A DNA stretch of 64,000 bases from Rhizobium terrae. GTDB lineage: Bacteria; Pseudomonadota; Alphaproteobacteria; Rhizobiales; Rhizobiaceae. Below, piece after piece: positions 16,590 to 25,396 of the stretch. Location of the stretch: the NCBI RefSeq assembly GCF_003425685.1, contig NZ_QJKM01000021.1:25573-89572 (forward strand). Direction: 5' to 3'. A program made the translations under genes and the position numbers. The stretch's first letter is position 1. Each line of letters starts with the position of its first letter. The notes under the pieces are model-generated. The model saw only the letters and a program-made list of their open reading frames with translations. It was not told where the DNA came from and ran no database searches.

Positions 16590-18113
16590 ATGAGTACGGC
16601 TGGAACGATGGCCTCCGCGCCGCTCCTCGAAGCGACCGGCCTTTCCAAGACATTCGGCATCGTCGAGGTGTTGAAGGACATCAATATCGCCGTGCGGGCA
16701 GGAGAAGTTCACGCCATCATTGGCGAAAACGGTGCCGGCAAATCGACGCTGATGAAGATCCTGGCCGGCAACCAGCCGCCGACCCGTGGCGAGATGCGCA
16801 TGGACGGCGAAGTGGTGACGTTCTCCGGCCCGGTCGACGCGGAACATCGCGGCATCGTGCTTGTGCACCAGGAAATCCTGCTGGCGCCCGATCTCACCGT
16901 CGCCCAGAACATCTATCTCGGCCGCGAGGTCCGCAAAGGTTTGACCCTCGACGACCGCACCATGAACGAGGGCGCCGCAAAGGCGATCCGCGATCTCGGC
17001 GGCGATCTCGATCCGAACGCCATCGTGTCGCGCCTTTCCATCGCCCAGCGCCAGTTGGTGCAGATCGCGCGCGTGCTGCTCGTTCCACACCGCATCGTCA
17101 TCTTCGACGAGCCGACAGCCTCGCTCACGCCGCACGAGACCGAGGCGCTGCTGAAGGTCATCAGGCAAATCCGCGCCAAGGGCGTCGGCGTGCTCTACAT
17201 TTCCCATCGCCTGCCGGAGGTGAAGGAGATCGCCGACCGGGTGACGGTGCTGCGCGACGGCCGCCTCGTCGCCACCCACGAGGCGAGCGAACTGCAGCCG
17301 GCGGACATGGCCCGGCTGATGGTCGGCCGCGACGTCGCCAAGCTCTATCCGGACCGGCATGCCGCGGAAACCCGCGAGGTGGTGCTGGACGTCGAGCATT
17401 TCAACGTGCCGGGTTATGCGCAAGATGCGTCGTTCAAGCTGCGCAGAGGCGAAATTCTGGGCTTCGCCGGCCTTGTCGGCGCAGGGCGCACGGAGCTGAT
17501 GGAGGGCATGGTGGGCCTGCGCTCCGGCCGCGGTTCCGTCCGTCTCAACGGCAATCCGGTCAGCTTAACCGACGTGCATTCGAGCCTCAAGGCCGGTGTC
17601 GCCTATCTCTCCGAGGATCGCAAGGGCAAGGGCCTGCTGCTCGCCAAGGACCTGCTCGTCAACCTGACGCTCGCCTCGCTCGGCAAGTTCACCGGCTTCT
17701 TGCAGATCGATCGCAGGAAGGAAGCCCAGGCGCTCGACGAGGCGATCCGCGATTTCGACATCCGCACCGGCACCAAGAACATCCTCGCCGGTCAGCTTTC
17801 CGGCGGCAACCAGCAGAAGCTCCTGCTGGCCAAGATGATGCTGCTCGATCCGCAGGTCGTCATCATCGACGAACCGACGCGTGGTATCGATATCGGCAAC
17901 AAGGAACAGATCTACAAATTCATCGCCGCGCTTTCGGAAGAGGGGCGTTCGATCATCGTCGTTTCCTCCGAAATGCCGGAACTGATCGGCATCTGCGATC
18001 GTATCCTCGTCATGCGCTCCGGCCGGATCGTCGGCGAGGTGACGGGAGAACACATGAACGAAAACGAGATCGTCCAGCTGGCGACGGGCGTCAAATCCGG
18101 GGAGGCCGCTTGA
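16590..18113 (+). CDS. Sugar ABC transporter ATP-binding protein (duplicated, RbsA/XylG type)
   Basis: Energy-coupling subunit of a monosaccharide importer. The 507-residue protein contains two fused ABC domains. The first has Walker A GENGAGKST near residue 45, a signature LSIAQRQ and Walker B HRIVIFDEPTASLTPHE. The second lacks a perfect Walker A (GLVGAGRTE), as is usual for this family, but has LSGGNQQK and VVIIDEPTRGIDIGNK. Length equals the CUT2 family norm. The ATG at 16590 was chosen because it begins just before the family N-terminus; another lies at 16608. The stop nearly abuts the permease start, so the two are translationally coupled. The sugar may be xylose, given the xylAB context, but this is not proven. 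Confidence 0.93.
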   Translation: MSTAGTMASAPLLEATGLSKTFGIVEVLKDINIAVRAGEVHAIIGENGAGKSTLMKILAGNQPPTRGEMRMDGEVVTFSGPVDAEHRGIVLVHQEILLAPDLTVAQNIYLGREVRKGLTLDDRTMNEGAAKAIRDLGGDLDPNAIVSRLSIAQRQLVQIARVLLVPHRIVIFDEPTASLTPHETEALLKVIRQIRAKGVGVLYISHRLPEVKEIADRVTVLRDGRLVATHEASELQPADMARLMVGRDVAKLYPDRHAAETREVVLDVEHFNVPGYAQDASFKLRRGEILGFAGLVGAGRTELMEGMVGLRSGRGSVRLNGNPVSLTDVHSSLKAGVAYLSEDRKGKGLLLAKDLLVNLTLASLGKFTGFLQIDRRKEAQALDEAIRDFDIRTGTKNILAGQLSGGNQQKLLLAKMMLLDPQVVIIDEPTRGIDIGNKEQIYKFIAALSEEGRSIIVVSSEMPELIGICDRILVMRSGRIVGEVTGEHMNENEIVQLATGVKSGEAA

Positions 18114-18115
18114 GC

Positions 18116-19114
18116 ATGACATCCGTTACCGATACGGCCAAGGCGCCGAAGACCTCCCGCGACTGGGACATGGCGGCGATCGCGCCGTTCATCGCGCTGG
18201 CGCTGCTCCTATTGCTCGGCTATTTCGCCAATCCGAATTTCGTCTCGATCGCCAACCTTAGCAACGTCGTCACCCGCAGCGCCTTTATCGCCATCATCGC
18301 GCTCGGCGCGACCTATGTGATGACCGCCGGCGGGCTTGATCTTTCGGTTGGTTCGATGCTCGCCTTCGTGGCGAGCCTGATGATCATGTTCATGAATTCG
18401 GGATCGATCGCCGATCCGATGTCGATGCTGCTCGCCGCCATGGCGCTGGCGCTCGCGCTGGGGGCGGCTTGCGGGCTGGCGAACGGGCTGATCACCACGC
18501 TCGGCAAGATCGAGCCCTTCATCGCCACGCTCGGTACGATGGGCATCTATCGCGGCCTCACCTATTGGCTATCCCAGGGCGGTGCGATCACCGTGCGCGA
18601 CCGCGATCTGCTGACGCTCTACCGGCCCTTCTATTCCGGTTCGGTGCTCGGCGTGCCGGTGCCGATCTTGGTCATTCTGGTGACGACGGCAATCTGCGCC
18701 TTCGTGCTCTACCGCACCCGTTACGGCCGGCACGTGACGGCCGTCGGGTCCAACGAGGACGTGGCACGTTATTCCGGCATCTCGATCAACCGGGTCCGCA
18801 CCATCACCTATGTCATCCAGGGGCTCTGCGTCGGCGTCGCCGTGCTGCTCTACGTGCCGCGCCTCGGTTCGACGTCTGCGACGACCGGCAGTTTCTGGGA
18901 ACTGCAGGCGATCACTGCCGTGGTCGTCGGCGGCACGGCGCTTCGGGGCGGGGTGGGGCGCATCTGGGGCACGGTCGCCGGCGCGATCATCCTGGAAGTG
19001 GTCGGCAACATCCTGCTGCTTTCGAACTTCGTCAGCGAATATCTGATCGGCGCGATGCAGGGCGCGATCATCATCATCGCCATGCTGGTGCAGAGGTCGC
19101 TGATGCGCAAATGA
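18116..19114 (+). CDS. Sugar ABC transporter permease (RbsC/XylH type)
   Basis: Membrane subunit of the CUT2 importer. The 332-residue protein has 8-10 hydrophobic helices and the family loop GGLDLSVGSMLAFVASLMIMF near residues 62-82, plus the coupling-helix region YGRHVTAVGSNEDVARYSGI (near 202-221) that contacts the ATPase. The start ATG lies two bases after the ATPase stop; an in-frame TTG at 18110 overlaps that stop and is an alternative. It ends about 120 bases before the binding-protein gene, where the leader contains a weak hairpin but no clear terminator, so all three are likely one operon. Confidence 0.93.
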   Translation: MTSVTDTAKAPKTSRDWDMAAIAPFIALALLLLLGYFANPNFVSIANLSNVVTRSAFIAIIALGATYVMTAGGLDLSVGSMLAFVASLMIMFMNSGSIADPMSMLLAAMALALALGAACGLANGLITTLGKIEPFIATLGTMGIYRGLTYWLSQGGAITVRDRDLLTLYRPFYSGSVLGVPVPILVILVTTAICAFVLYRTRYGRHVTAVGSNEDVARYSGISINRVRTITYVIQGLCVGVAVLLYVPRLGSTSATTGSFWELQAITAVVVGGTALRGGVGRIWGTVAGAIILEVVGNILLLSNFVSEYLIGAMQGAIIIIAMLVQRSLMRK

Positions 19115-19237
19115 CGTCTGCCGGGCAAAGCGGGAGGCTTCTGCGCCGACGGCAGGCGAGGGAGGAATTGGCCGGGCTTCTGGGTCGCGTCCGGTCTTCG
19201 ATCAACAGACCTGGAATAACTTGTGGGAGAGAGAAAA

Positions 19238-20200
19238 ATGCGTAGAAGAACTTTCGGGCTGGCAGTCGCGGCACTCGCCGCGACCGTCGCAATCGGCCCG
19301 GGCTTTGCCCAGGCGCAGGACAAGAAGGTGACGATCGGCGTTTCCATTCCTGCCGCCGACCATGGCTGGACCGCCGGCGTGGTGTTCCATGCCGAACGCG
19401 TCGCCAAGCTCCTGATGAAGGAGCATCCGGGCCTCAACGTCATCGTCAAGACCTCGCCGGATGCCGCATCCCAGGCGAACGCGCTGCAGGACCTCGCCGT
19501 CCAGGGCCTCAATGCGCTGGTCATCCTGCCGACCGATCCGGATCCGCTCGTCAACTCGATCAAGGACATCAAGGACAAGGGCACGTTCGTCGCGCTCGTC
19601 GACCGCGCGCCTTCGGTCAACGACAATTCGATCCGCGACCTCTATGTGGCCGGCAACAACCCGGCCCTCGGCGAGGTCGCCGGCAAATACATTGCCAAGA
19701 CCACGCCGGACGCTCAGGTCGTCGTCATCCGCGGCCTGCCGATCCCGATCGACCAGCAGCGCCAGGATGGTTTCGACAAGGGCATCGCCGGCTCCAAGGT
19801 GAAGATCCTCGAGCGCCAGTTCGGCAACTGGAGCCGCGACGACGCGTTCAAGGTCATGCAGGACTACCTGACCAAATACCAGAAGATCGACGTGGTCTGG
19901 TGCCAGGACGACGACATGGCCGTCGGCGTTCTCGAAGCCATCGCCCAGGCCAAGCGCACCGACATCAAGTATATCGTCGCCGGCGCCGGCTCCAAGGACA
20001 TGGTGAAGAGGGTCATGGACGGCGACAAGATGGTTCCTGTCGACGTGCTCTATCCGCCGGCGATGGTGGCGACCGCCATGCAGCTCACCGCCGCCAACTT
20101 CTACGACCAGGTTCCGGTCAGCGGCACCTACATCCTCGACGCCACGCTGGTGACCAAGGAAAACGCCAAGAACTTCTACTTCCCGGATTCTCCGTTCTGA
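19238..20200 (+). CDS. Sugar ABC transporter periplasmic binding protein (RbsB-like)
   Basis: Captures the sugar in the periplasm. The 320-residue protein has a type I signal peptide (MRRRTFGLAVAALAATVAIG, likely cut after AQA) and a type I periplasmic-binding fold starting DKKVTIGVSIPAADHGWTAGV. Ligand-type residues such as QANALQDLAVQGLNALVILPTDPDPL and VVWCQDDDMAVGVLEAI fit the ribose/galactose branch. The ATG at 19238 follows GGGAGAGA; a GTG at 19223 is in frame but would add five residues to the signal. It is shorter than enteric XylF. Because an isomerase/epimerase and an oxidoreductase follow, the ligand might be a less common pentose, hexose or polyol. Confidence 0.93.
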   Translation: MRRRTFGLAVAALAATVAIGPGFAQAQDKKVTIGVSIPAADHGWTAGVVFHAERVAKLLMKEHPGLNVIVKTSPDAASQANALQDLAVQGLNALVILPTDPDPLVNSIKDIKDKGTFVALVDRAPSVNDNSIRDLYVAGNNPALGEVAGKYIAKTTPDAQVVVIRGLPIPIDQQRQDGFDKGIAGSKVKILERQFGNWSRDDAFKVMQDYLTKYQKIDVVWCQDDDMAVGVLEAIAQAKRTDIKYIVAGAGSKDMVKRVMDGDKMVPVDVLYPPAMVATAMQLTAANFYDQVPVSGTYILDATLVTKENAKNFYFPDSPF

Positions 20201-20248
20201 TTTCGACAGGTGGTGCCCGTCTTCGTCAGGCGGGCACCACGTCTACCG

Positions 20249-20366
20249 CCGTCATCCCTGTGCTCGAGGCAGGGATCCAGCAGCGCTGCGTCTGCGGCGT
20301 GGGAGAGTCCTTTCACGAGAAGGGCTTCGCTTGGCTGGATGCCTGTGACGAGCACAGGAATGACGG
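20249..20366. repeat. Palindromic intergenic repeat, copy 2
   Basis: Arms at 20249-20280 and 20335-20366 match the family of the element at 2953-3079, with several mismatches between the two arms here. It lies between the binding-protein gene and the isomerase gene, so it is within the presumed operon transcript. Confidence 0.75.
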
Positions 20367-20415
20367 ATGCGGGACCATCCGCAGTCCGATTGCACTTAGC
20401 CAAAGAGGAAACACG

Positions 20416-21468
20416 ATGAAGACGATCAAGGGCCCGGCCATCTTTCTCGGTCAGTTCGCGGGTGACGCCGCGCCGTTCAACTCCTGGGACGCGATCACCA
20501 AATGGGCGGCGGAAAAGGGTTATGTCGGGGTGCAGGTGCCGACCTGGGCCAGCCAGCTCATCGACCTCAAGAAAGCTGCATCCTCGAAGGATTATTGCGA
20601 TGAATTCGCCGGCATCGCCAAGGGCAATGGCATCGAGGTGACCGAGCTCTCGACCCATCTGCAGGGCCAGCTCGTCGCGGTGCATCCGGCCTATGACGAG
20701 GCTTTCGACGGTTTCGCGGCACCTGAGGTGCGCGGCAACCCGAAGGCGCGCCAGGCCTGGGCCGTCGAGCAGGTGAAGATGGCGCTCAGCGCTTCCATGA
20801 ACCTCGGCATCAAGGCGCATGCGACCTTTTCCGGCGCGCTCGCCTGGCCATTCATTTATCCTTGGCCGCAGCGTCCGGCCGGTCTCGTCGAGACCGCCTT
20901 CGACGAGCTTGCAAAGCGCTGGACGCCGATCCTCGACCATGCCGAGGAGTGCGGCGTCGACGTCTGCTACGAGATCCATCCGGGCGAGGACCTGCATGAC
21001 GGCGTCACCTTCGAAATGTTCCTGGAGCGCGTGAAGAACCATAAGCGCGCCAACATGCTCTACGATCCGTCGCACTACGTGCTGCAATGCCTCGACTATC
21101 TCGACCACATCGATATCTACAAGGACCGGATCAAGATGTTCCACGTCAAGGACGCGGAATTCAACCCGACCGGCCGGCAGGGCGTCTATGGCGGTTACCA
21201 AGGCTGGGTCAATCGCGCCGGCCGCTTCCGTTCTCCCGGTGACGGCCAGGTCGATTTCGGCTCGATCTTCTCCAAGATGGCCGCCAACGATTTCGACGGC
21301 TGGGCCGTCGTGGAATGGGAATGCGCGCTCAAAAATTCCGAGGACGGCGCGCGCGAAGGCGCCGAATTCGTCAAGGCGCATATCATCCGGGTCACGGAGA
21401 AGGCTTTCGACGATTTCGCTTCCGGCGGTACGGACGAAGCGGCCAACCGGCGGATGCTGGGGCTTTAA
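20416..21468 (+). CDS. Sugar phosphate isomerase/epimerase (xylose-isomerase-like TIM barrel)
   Basis: A 350-residue TIM-barrel protein of the AP-endonuclease-2/xylose-isomerase-like superfamily. Metal-site residues seem present: the Glu in VTELSTHLQGQ (near 76), CYEIHPGEDLHDG (near 188-200), MLYDPSHYVLQ (near 215-225), and the MFHVKDAEFN segment (near 240-249), followed by VEWECALK. Such enzymes convert keto and aldo sugars or inositol derivatives, often next to Gfo/Idh oxidoreductases as here. The ATG at 20416 follows AGAGGAA; the frame can be read far upstream but that overlaps the binding-protein gene and the repeat. The true substrate is unknown. Confidence 0.88.
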   Translation: MKTIKGPAIFLGQFAGDAAPFNSWDAITKWAAEKGYVGVQVPTWASQLIDLKKAASSKDYCDEFAGIAKGNGIEVTELSTHLQGQLVAVHPAYDEAFDGFAAPEVRGNPKARQAWAVEQVKMALSASMNLGIKAHATFSGALAWPFIYPWPQRPAGLVETAFDELAKRWTPILDHAEECGVDVCYEIHPGEDLHDGVTFEMFLERVKNHKRANMLYDPSHYVLQCLDYLDHIDIYKDRIKMFHVKDAEFNPTGRQGVYGGYQGWVNRAGRFRSPGDGQVDFGSIFSKMAANDFDGWAVVEWECALKNSEDGAREGAEFVKAHIIRVTEKAFDDFASGGTDEAANRRMLGL

Positions 21469-21490
21469 GATGTCTATCCGATAACAAGTT

Positions 21491-21628
21491 TGCCCCTCAC
21501 CCTATCCCTTTTCCCGCCTGCAAGGAGAGGGGGCCCGCGATGCTCATTGGTCGAGATGGGCGGAGAGGGGGCGGCACATGCCTTCTCCCCGCTTGCGGGG
21601 AGAAGGTGGCGGCAGCCGGATGAGGGGC
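21491..21628. repeat. RIME-like mosaic intergenic repeat, copy 3
   Basis: Begins with CCCCTCACCCTATCCC and ends with CCGGATGAGGGGCGG, with a CTTCTCCCCGC-TTGC-GGGGAGAAGG hairpin near 21580-21604. Same orientation as copy 2; lies between the isomerase and oxidoreductase genes. Confidence 0.8.
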
Positions 21629-21660
21629 GGCCGCAAACCAATTTGTTCAGGAGAGGTAAT

Positions 21661-22833
21661 ATGGCAATCGAAGGTAAGGACGAACAGGCGCGGCAGCCGC
21701 GCATCCGGCTCGGCATGGTGGGGGGCGGCTCGGGCGCCTTCATCGGTGCGGTGCACCGCATGGCGGCGCGGTTGGACGATCAGTTCGAGCTGGTGGCGGG
21801 AGCGCTCTCCTCGACGCCTGAGAAGGCGATCGCTTCAGGCCGCGATCTCGGGCTCGACCCGTCGCGCAATTACGGCTCCTACAAGGAAATGGCGATCCGC
21901 GAGGCGCGGCTGAAGGACGGCATCGAGGCGGTGTCGATCGTCACGCCGAACCATGTGCATTACGACGCGGCCAAGGAATTCCTGCGGCGCGGGATCCATG
22001 TCATCTGCGACAAGCCGCTCACCTCCAACCTCGCCGACGCCAGGAAACTGAAGAAGGTGGCGGACGAGAGCAAGGCGCTCTTCATCCTCACCCACAACTA
22101 CACGGGCTATCCGATGGTGCGCCAGGCCCGCGAGATGGTCGCCAATGGCGACCTGGGAAAGATCCGTGTCGTACAGGTGGAATATCCGCAGGACTGGCTG
22201 ACGGAAGCCGTCGAACAGACCGGCGCCAAGCAGGCCGTCTGGCGTACCGATCCGGCCCAATCGGGTGCCGGCGGTTCGACCGGCGATATCGGCACGCATG
22301 CCTATAACCTCGCCGCCTTCATTACTGGCCTGACGCTCGAAAGCCTCGCCGCCGATCTCGACAGTTTCGTCGAAGGCCGCCGTCTCGATGACAACGCCCA
22401 TGTCCTGCTGCGCTTCGATGGCGGCGCCAAGGGCATGCTGTGGTGCAGTCAGGTGGCGCCGGGCCACGAGAACGGCCTGAAGATCCGCGTCTACGGCACC
22501 AGGGGCGGCATCGAATGGGTACAGGCCGATCCGAACTATCTGTGGTTCACGCCGTTCGGCGAGCCGAAGCGCCTGCTGACCCGTGCCGGCGCCGGCGCCG
22601 GTCCCGCGGCCGCCCGCGTCTCGCGCATCCCGTCCGGCCATCCGGAAGGCTATCTCGAAGCCTTCGCGACGATCTATACGGAAGCGGCGCACGCGATCAA
22701 CGCGGTGAAGAACGGCGCGGCGATCGGCAAGGACGTCATCTACCCGACTGTCGACGACGGGGTGAAGGGTGTGGCTTTCGTGGAAGCCTGCGTGGCGTCT
22801 TCGAAGAAGAACGGGGCCTGGGTAAAGCTGTAA
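21661..22833 (+). CDS. Gfo/Idh/MocA family NAD(P)-dependent sugar oxidoreductase
   Basis: A 390-residue dehydrogenase. The N-terminal Rossmann fold shows RIRLGMVGGGSGAFIGAVHR (residues 14-33; GGGSGA dinucleotide loop). The family catalytic segment IHVICDKPLTSNLADARKL (Lys in DKP, near 119) is intact, and HNYTGYPMVRQAREMV and GDIGTHAYNLAAF (His near 217) fit the C-terminal substrate domain. Members oxidise or reduce sugars, inositols and amino sugars. With the preceding TIM barrel and the ABC importer it may handle a sugar other than xylose. Starts at the ATG with GGAGAGG upstream, after the repeat. Confidence 0.92.
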   Translation: MAIEGKDEQARQPRIRLGMVGGGSGAFIGAVHRMAARLDDQFELVAGALSSTPEKAIASGRDLGLDPSRNYGSYKEMAIREARLKDGIEAVSIVTPNHVHYDAAKEFLRRGIHVICDKPLTSNLADARKLKKVADESKALFILTHNYTGYPMVRQAREMVANGDLGKIRVVQVEYPQDWLTEAVEQTGAKQAVWRTDPAQSGAGGSTGDIGTHAYNLAAFITGLTLESLAADLDSFVEGRRLDDNAHVLLRFDGGAKGMLWCSQVAPGHENGLKIRVYGTRGGIEWVQADPNYLWFTPFGEPKRLLTRAGAGAGPAAARVSRIPSGHPEGYLEAFATIYTEAAHAINAVKNGAAIGKDVIYPTVDDGVKGVAFVEACVASSKKNGAWVKL

Positions 22834-22843
22834 CGCTACCACT

Positions 22844-22976
22844 ATCCTCTCCTCGTGACGAAGGGGAGAGGATAGGCCTCCGCGCAGCCGTGTGCGGGCG
22901 GAAAGGCTGCAGCTTGTGCCTTTCTCCCTGTCAAAACGGGAGAAGGCGGCGGCAGCTGGATGAGGGTGGGCCCGAG
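22844..22976. repeat. RIME-like mosaic intergenic repeat, copy 4 (diverged)
   Basis: Has the CTATCCTCTCC...GGGGAGAGGATAGG hairpin at the left and TTTCTCCC-TGTCAAAAC-GGGAGAAGG at the right, closing with AGCTGGATGAGGGTGGGCC. It is less similar to the other four copies. Confidence 0.7.
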
Positions 22977-22992
22977 ATCCGGGGCCGCATCC

Positions 22993-23006
22993 CTGCAACG
23001 TTGCAG
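22993..23006. promoter_or_regulatory. Perfect palindrome, LacI-type operator candidate before the beta-glucosidase gene
   Basis: CTGCAACGTTGCAG is a 14-base perfect palindrome with the central CG typical of LacI-family operators. Its right half doubles as a possible -35 (TTGCAG), with TGTACA 17 bases further on. A second, smaller inverted repeat, CGGCTT-TTG-AAGCCG, lies at 23065-23079. Confidence 0.5.
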
Positions 23007-23105
23007 AAATCCCTCCTTTACCCTGTACAACCATGCCGACCTTCGTTAAACCGCCGCGCAATGACGGCTTTTGAAGCCGGTTGAACCAGACAGGCTGGCA
23101 TTATC

Positions 23106-24500
23106 ATGAATAAAACGCCCGATCCGAAAACCTTCGCTTCCCGTTTCCCCGGCGATTTTCTCTGGGGTGTCGCGACGGCATCCTACCAGATCGAGGGTTC
23201 GACCAGAGCGGATGGGCGCAAGCCTTCCATCTGGGATGCGTTTTCCAACATGCCGGGCCGCGTCTATCAGGGGCATAACGGCGATGTCGCCTGCGATCAT
23301 TACAATCGCTGGGAACAGGATCTCGATCTCATCAAGGAGATGGGTGTCGAGGCCTACCGGTTTTCGATCGCCTGGCCGCGCATCATTCCCGAGGGGACAG
23401 GCCGCATCAACGAAAAAGGGCTCGATTTCTACGATCGCCTCATCGACGGCTGCAAGGCGCGCGGCATCAAGACCTATGCGACGCTCTATCACTGGGACCT
23501 GCCGCTTGCGCTGATGGGCGACGGCGGCTGGGCGGCACGCTCGACGGCCTATGCCTTCCAGCGTTATGCCAAGGTGGTGATGGCACGGCTCGGCGACCGG
23601 CTGGATGCCGTCGCAACCTTCAACGAGCCCTGGTGCATTGTCTGGCTCAGCCATCTCTACGGCATCCATGCACCGGGTGAGCGCAACATGCAGGCGGCGC
23701 TCGCCGCCATGCACCATGTCAATCTGGCGCACGGTTTCGGCGTGGAGGCGATCCGCCACGTCACCCCGAATGTACCGGTCGGCATCGTCATCAACGCCTC
23801 CTCGATCATTCCTGGCTCCGACAGCGCCGCGGATCTTGCGGCCGGCGAACGCGCCCATCAGTTCCACAACGGCGTCTTCTTCGAGCCGGTCTTCAAGGGC
23901 GAATATCCCAAGGAATTCCACGCGGCGCTCGGCGACCGCATGCCGGCCGTGGAAGAGGGCGACCTGAAGGTGATCAGCCAGAAGCTCGACTGGTGGGGCC
24001 TCAACTACTACAAGCCGGATCGCGTCCATGACGATGCGGAGCGCAAGGGCGATTTCCCGTGGACCGTGGAGGCGAAACCTGCCAGCGACGTGAAGACGGA
24101 TATCGGCTGGGAAGTCTATGCGCCAGGCCTGAAACTGCTCGTCGAGGACCTCTACCGCCGCTACGACCTGCCGGACTGCTACATCACCGAAAACGGCGCC
24201 TGCTACAACATGGAGCCGAAAGACGGCGAGGTGGATGACCAGCCGCGTCTCGACTATTATGTCGATCACCTCTCGGTGGTCGCAGACCTGATCGGGCAAG
24301 GCTATCCGATGAAAGGTTACTTCGCCTGGAGCCTGATGGACAATTTCGAGTGGGCGGAAGGGTATCGCATGCGGTTCGGCCTGGTGCATGTGAACTACGA
24401 GACCCAGGAGCGGACGATCAAGAAAAGCGGCAAGTGGTATCGGGCGCTCGCCGCGCAGTTTCCCAAGGGCAATTTCACGCCGGCAAAGCCGGGAGAGTGA
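23106..24500 (+). CDS. Beta-glucosidase, glycoside hydrolase family 1
   Basis: Cleaves beta-linked glucosides (or other beta-glycosides) by a retaining mechanism, probably in the cytoplasm because no signal peptide is seen. The 464-residue TIM barrel has the GH1 signature FLWGVATASYQIEGS (residues 17-31), the acid/base Glu in TFNEPW (near 172) and the nucleophile Glu in YITENG (near 359). WSLMDNFEWAEGY near 404-416 is the aglycone-site motif. All key residues are intact and the length is typical. It has its own probable promoter with a LacI-type operator, so it may belong to the sugar-responsive set rather than to the operon upstream. Confidence 0.95.
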   Translation: MNKTPDPKTFASRFPGDFLWGVATASYQIEGSTRADGRKPSIWDAFSNMPGRVYQGHNGDVACDHYNRWEQDLDLIKEMGVEAYRFSIAWPRIIPEGTGRINEKGLDFYDRLIDGCKARGIKTYATLYHWDLPLALMGDGGWAARSTAYAFQRYAKVVMARLGDRLDAVATFNEPWCIVWLSHLYGIHAPGERNMQAALAAMHHVNLAHGFGVEAIRHVTPNVPVGIVINASSIIPGSDSAADLAAGERAHQFHNGVFFEPVFKGEYPKEFHAALGDRMPAVEEGDLKVISQKLDWWGLNYYKPDRVHDDAERKGDFPWTVEAKPASDVKTDIGWEVYAPGLKLLVEDLYRRYDLPDCYITENGACYNMEPKDGEVDDQPRLDYYVDHLSVVADLIGQGYPMKGYFAWSLMDNFEWAEGYRMRFGLVHVNYETQERTIKKSGKWYRALAAQFPKGNFTPAKPGE

Positions 24501-24646
24501 TCGGCTTGCCGGCGGATGCCCCGCCCGGTCGAGAGGTATGGAATTGTCGCGCCGCTCATCTCATATCTATGTGCGCCTGATACGGAATTTGGGCGATTGT
24601 TAAGGTATGGCTGATATATGTCGTCTCCGATGACGGAGATGAAGCC

Positions 24647-25396
24647 ATGACCACCGCCTGCCAGGGCTGCCGCGACGGTGCGGCCTTTGAACTTCCCTTT
24701 TCCATGGCTTTCCAGCCCATCGTCGATCTGAATACGGGCACCGCTTTCGCCTATGAGGCGCTGGTGCGCGGCAGCGGCGGCGAAGGCGCCGGCAGCGTCC
24801 TGTCGAAGGTGACCGAGAAAAACCGTTATGCCTTCGACCAGCAGTGTAGGGCCAAGGCGATCGAGCTCGCCGCGACGCTGAGGCCGCAGTCGGACGCAAA
24901 CCTCTCCATCAATTTCATGCCGAACGCCGTCTACGAGCCGCGCGCCTGCATCCGCCTGACGCTCGCCACCGCCTCCCGCTTCGGCTTTCCGCTCAACCGC
25001 ATCATTTTCGAATTCACCGAAAACGAGAAGGTGGATGTCAGGCACCTCCTGAACATCCTCAACGTCTATAAGGACATGGGCTTCAAGACGGCGATCGACG
25101 ATTTCGGCGCCGGTCATTCCGGATTGAACCTGCTCGCCCAGTTCCAGCCGGATATCGTCAAGCTCGATATGGATCTCATCCGCGGCATCGATACCGACCG
25201 CGCCAAGCGCACCATCGTCAGGCATACCGTCGCCATGCTGGAAGAACTGTCGATCACGACTGTCTGCGAGGGCATCGAGACTGTCGGCGAACTCGCCGCC
25301 CTGCGGGATATGGGCGTCTGCCTCATCCAGGGTTACGTGTTCGGGCGCCCCGCCTTCGAGCAGTTCCTACCGCCTGAACTGCCTGCGGCGGCCTGA
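24647..25396 (+). CDS. Stand-alone EAL domain protein (c-di-GMP phosphodiesterase)
   Basis: A 249-residue protein consisting almost only of an EAL domain, which hydrolyses cyclic di-GMP. Motifs: YEALVRG (the EAL-type substrate Glu near residue 37), NFMPNAVY (Asn near 88), FEFTENEK (Glu near 125), IDDFGAGHSGL (two Asp near 146-147), KLDMDLI (Lys near 168), CEGIET (Glu near 205) and QGYVFG (Gln near 227). All catalytic positions look intact, so activity is likely. The N-terminus has a CxxC (TACQGCRDG) of unknown meaning, and no sensor domain is present. Starts at the ATG at 24647. It lies between bglA-type and metNIQ genes, with no evident link to either. Confidence 0.9.
   Translation: MTTACQGCRDGAAFELPFSMAFQPIVDLNTGTAFAYEALVRGSGGEGAGSVLSKVTEKNRYAFDQQCRAKAIELAATLRPQSDANLSINFMPNAVYEPRACIRLTLATASRFGFPLNRIIFEFTENEKVDVRHLLNILNVYKDMGFKTAIDDFGAGHSGLNLLAQFQPDIVKLDMDLIRGIDTDRAKRTIVRHTVAMLEELSITTVCEGIETVGELAALRDMGVCLIQGYVFGRPAFEQFLPPELPAAA

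Noticed and set aside
16365..16653. Full-length HigA protein starting at 16653
   Set aside because: That start lies inside the ATPase gene and the extra residues show no antitoxin features.
16304..19114. 936-codon plus-strand frame that would fuse upstream DNA to the permease
   Set aside because: Its first 600 codons are an out-of-frame reading of the ATPase gene; only the part from 18116 encodes a permease.
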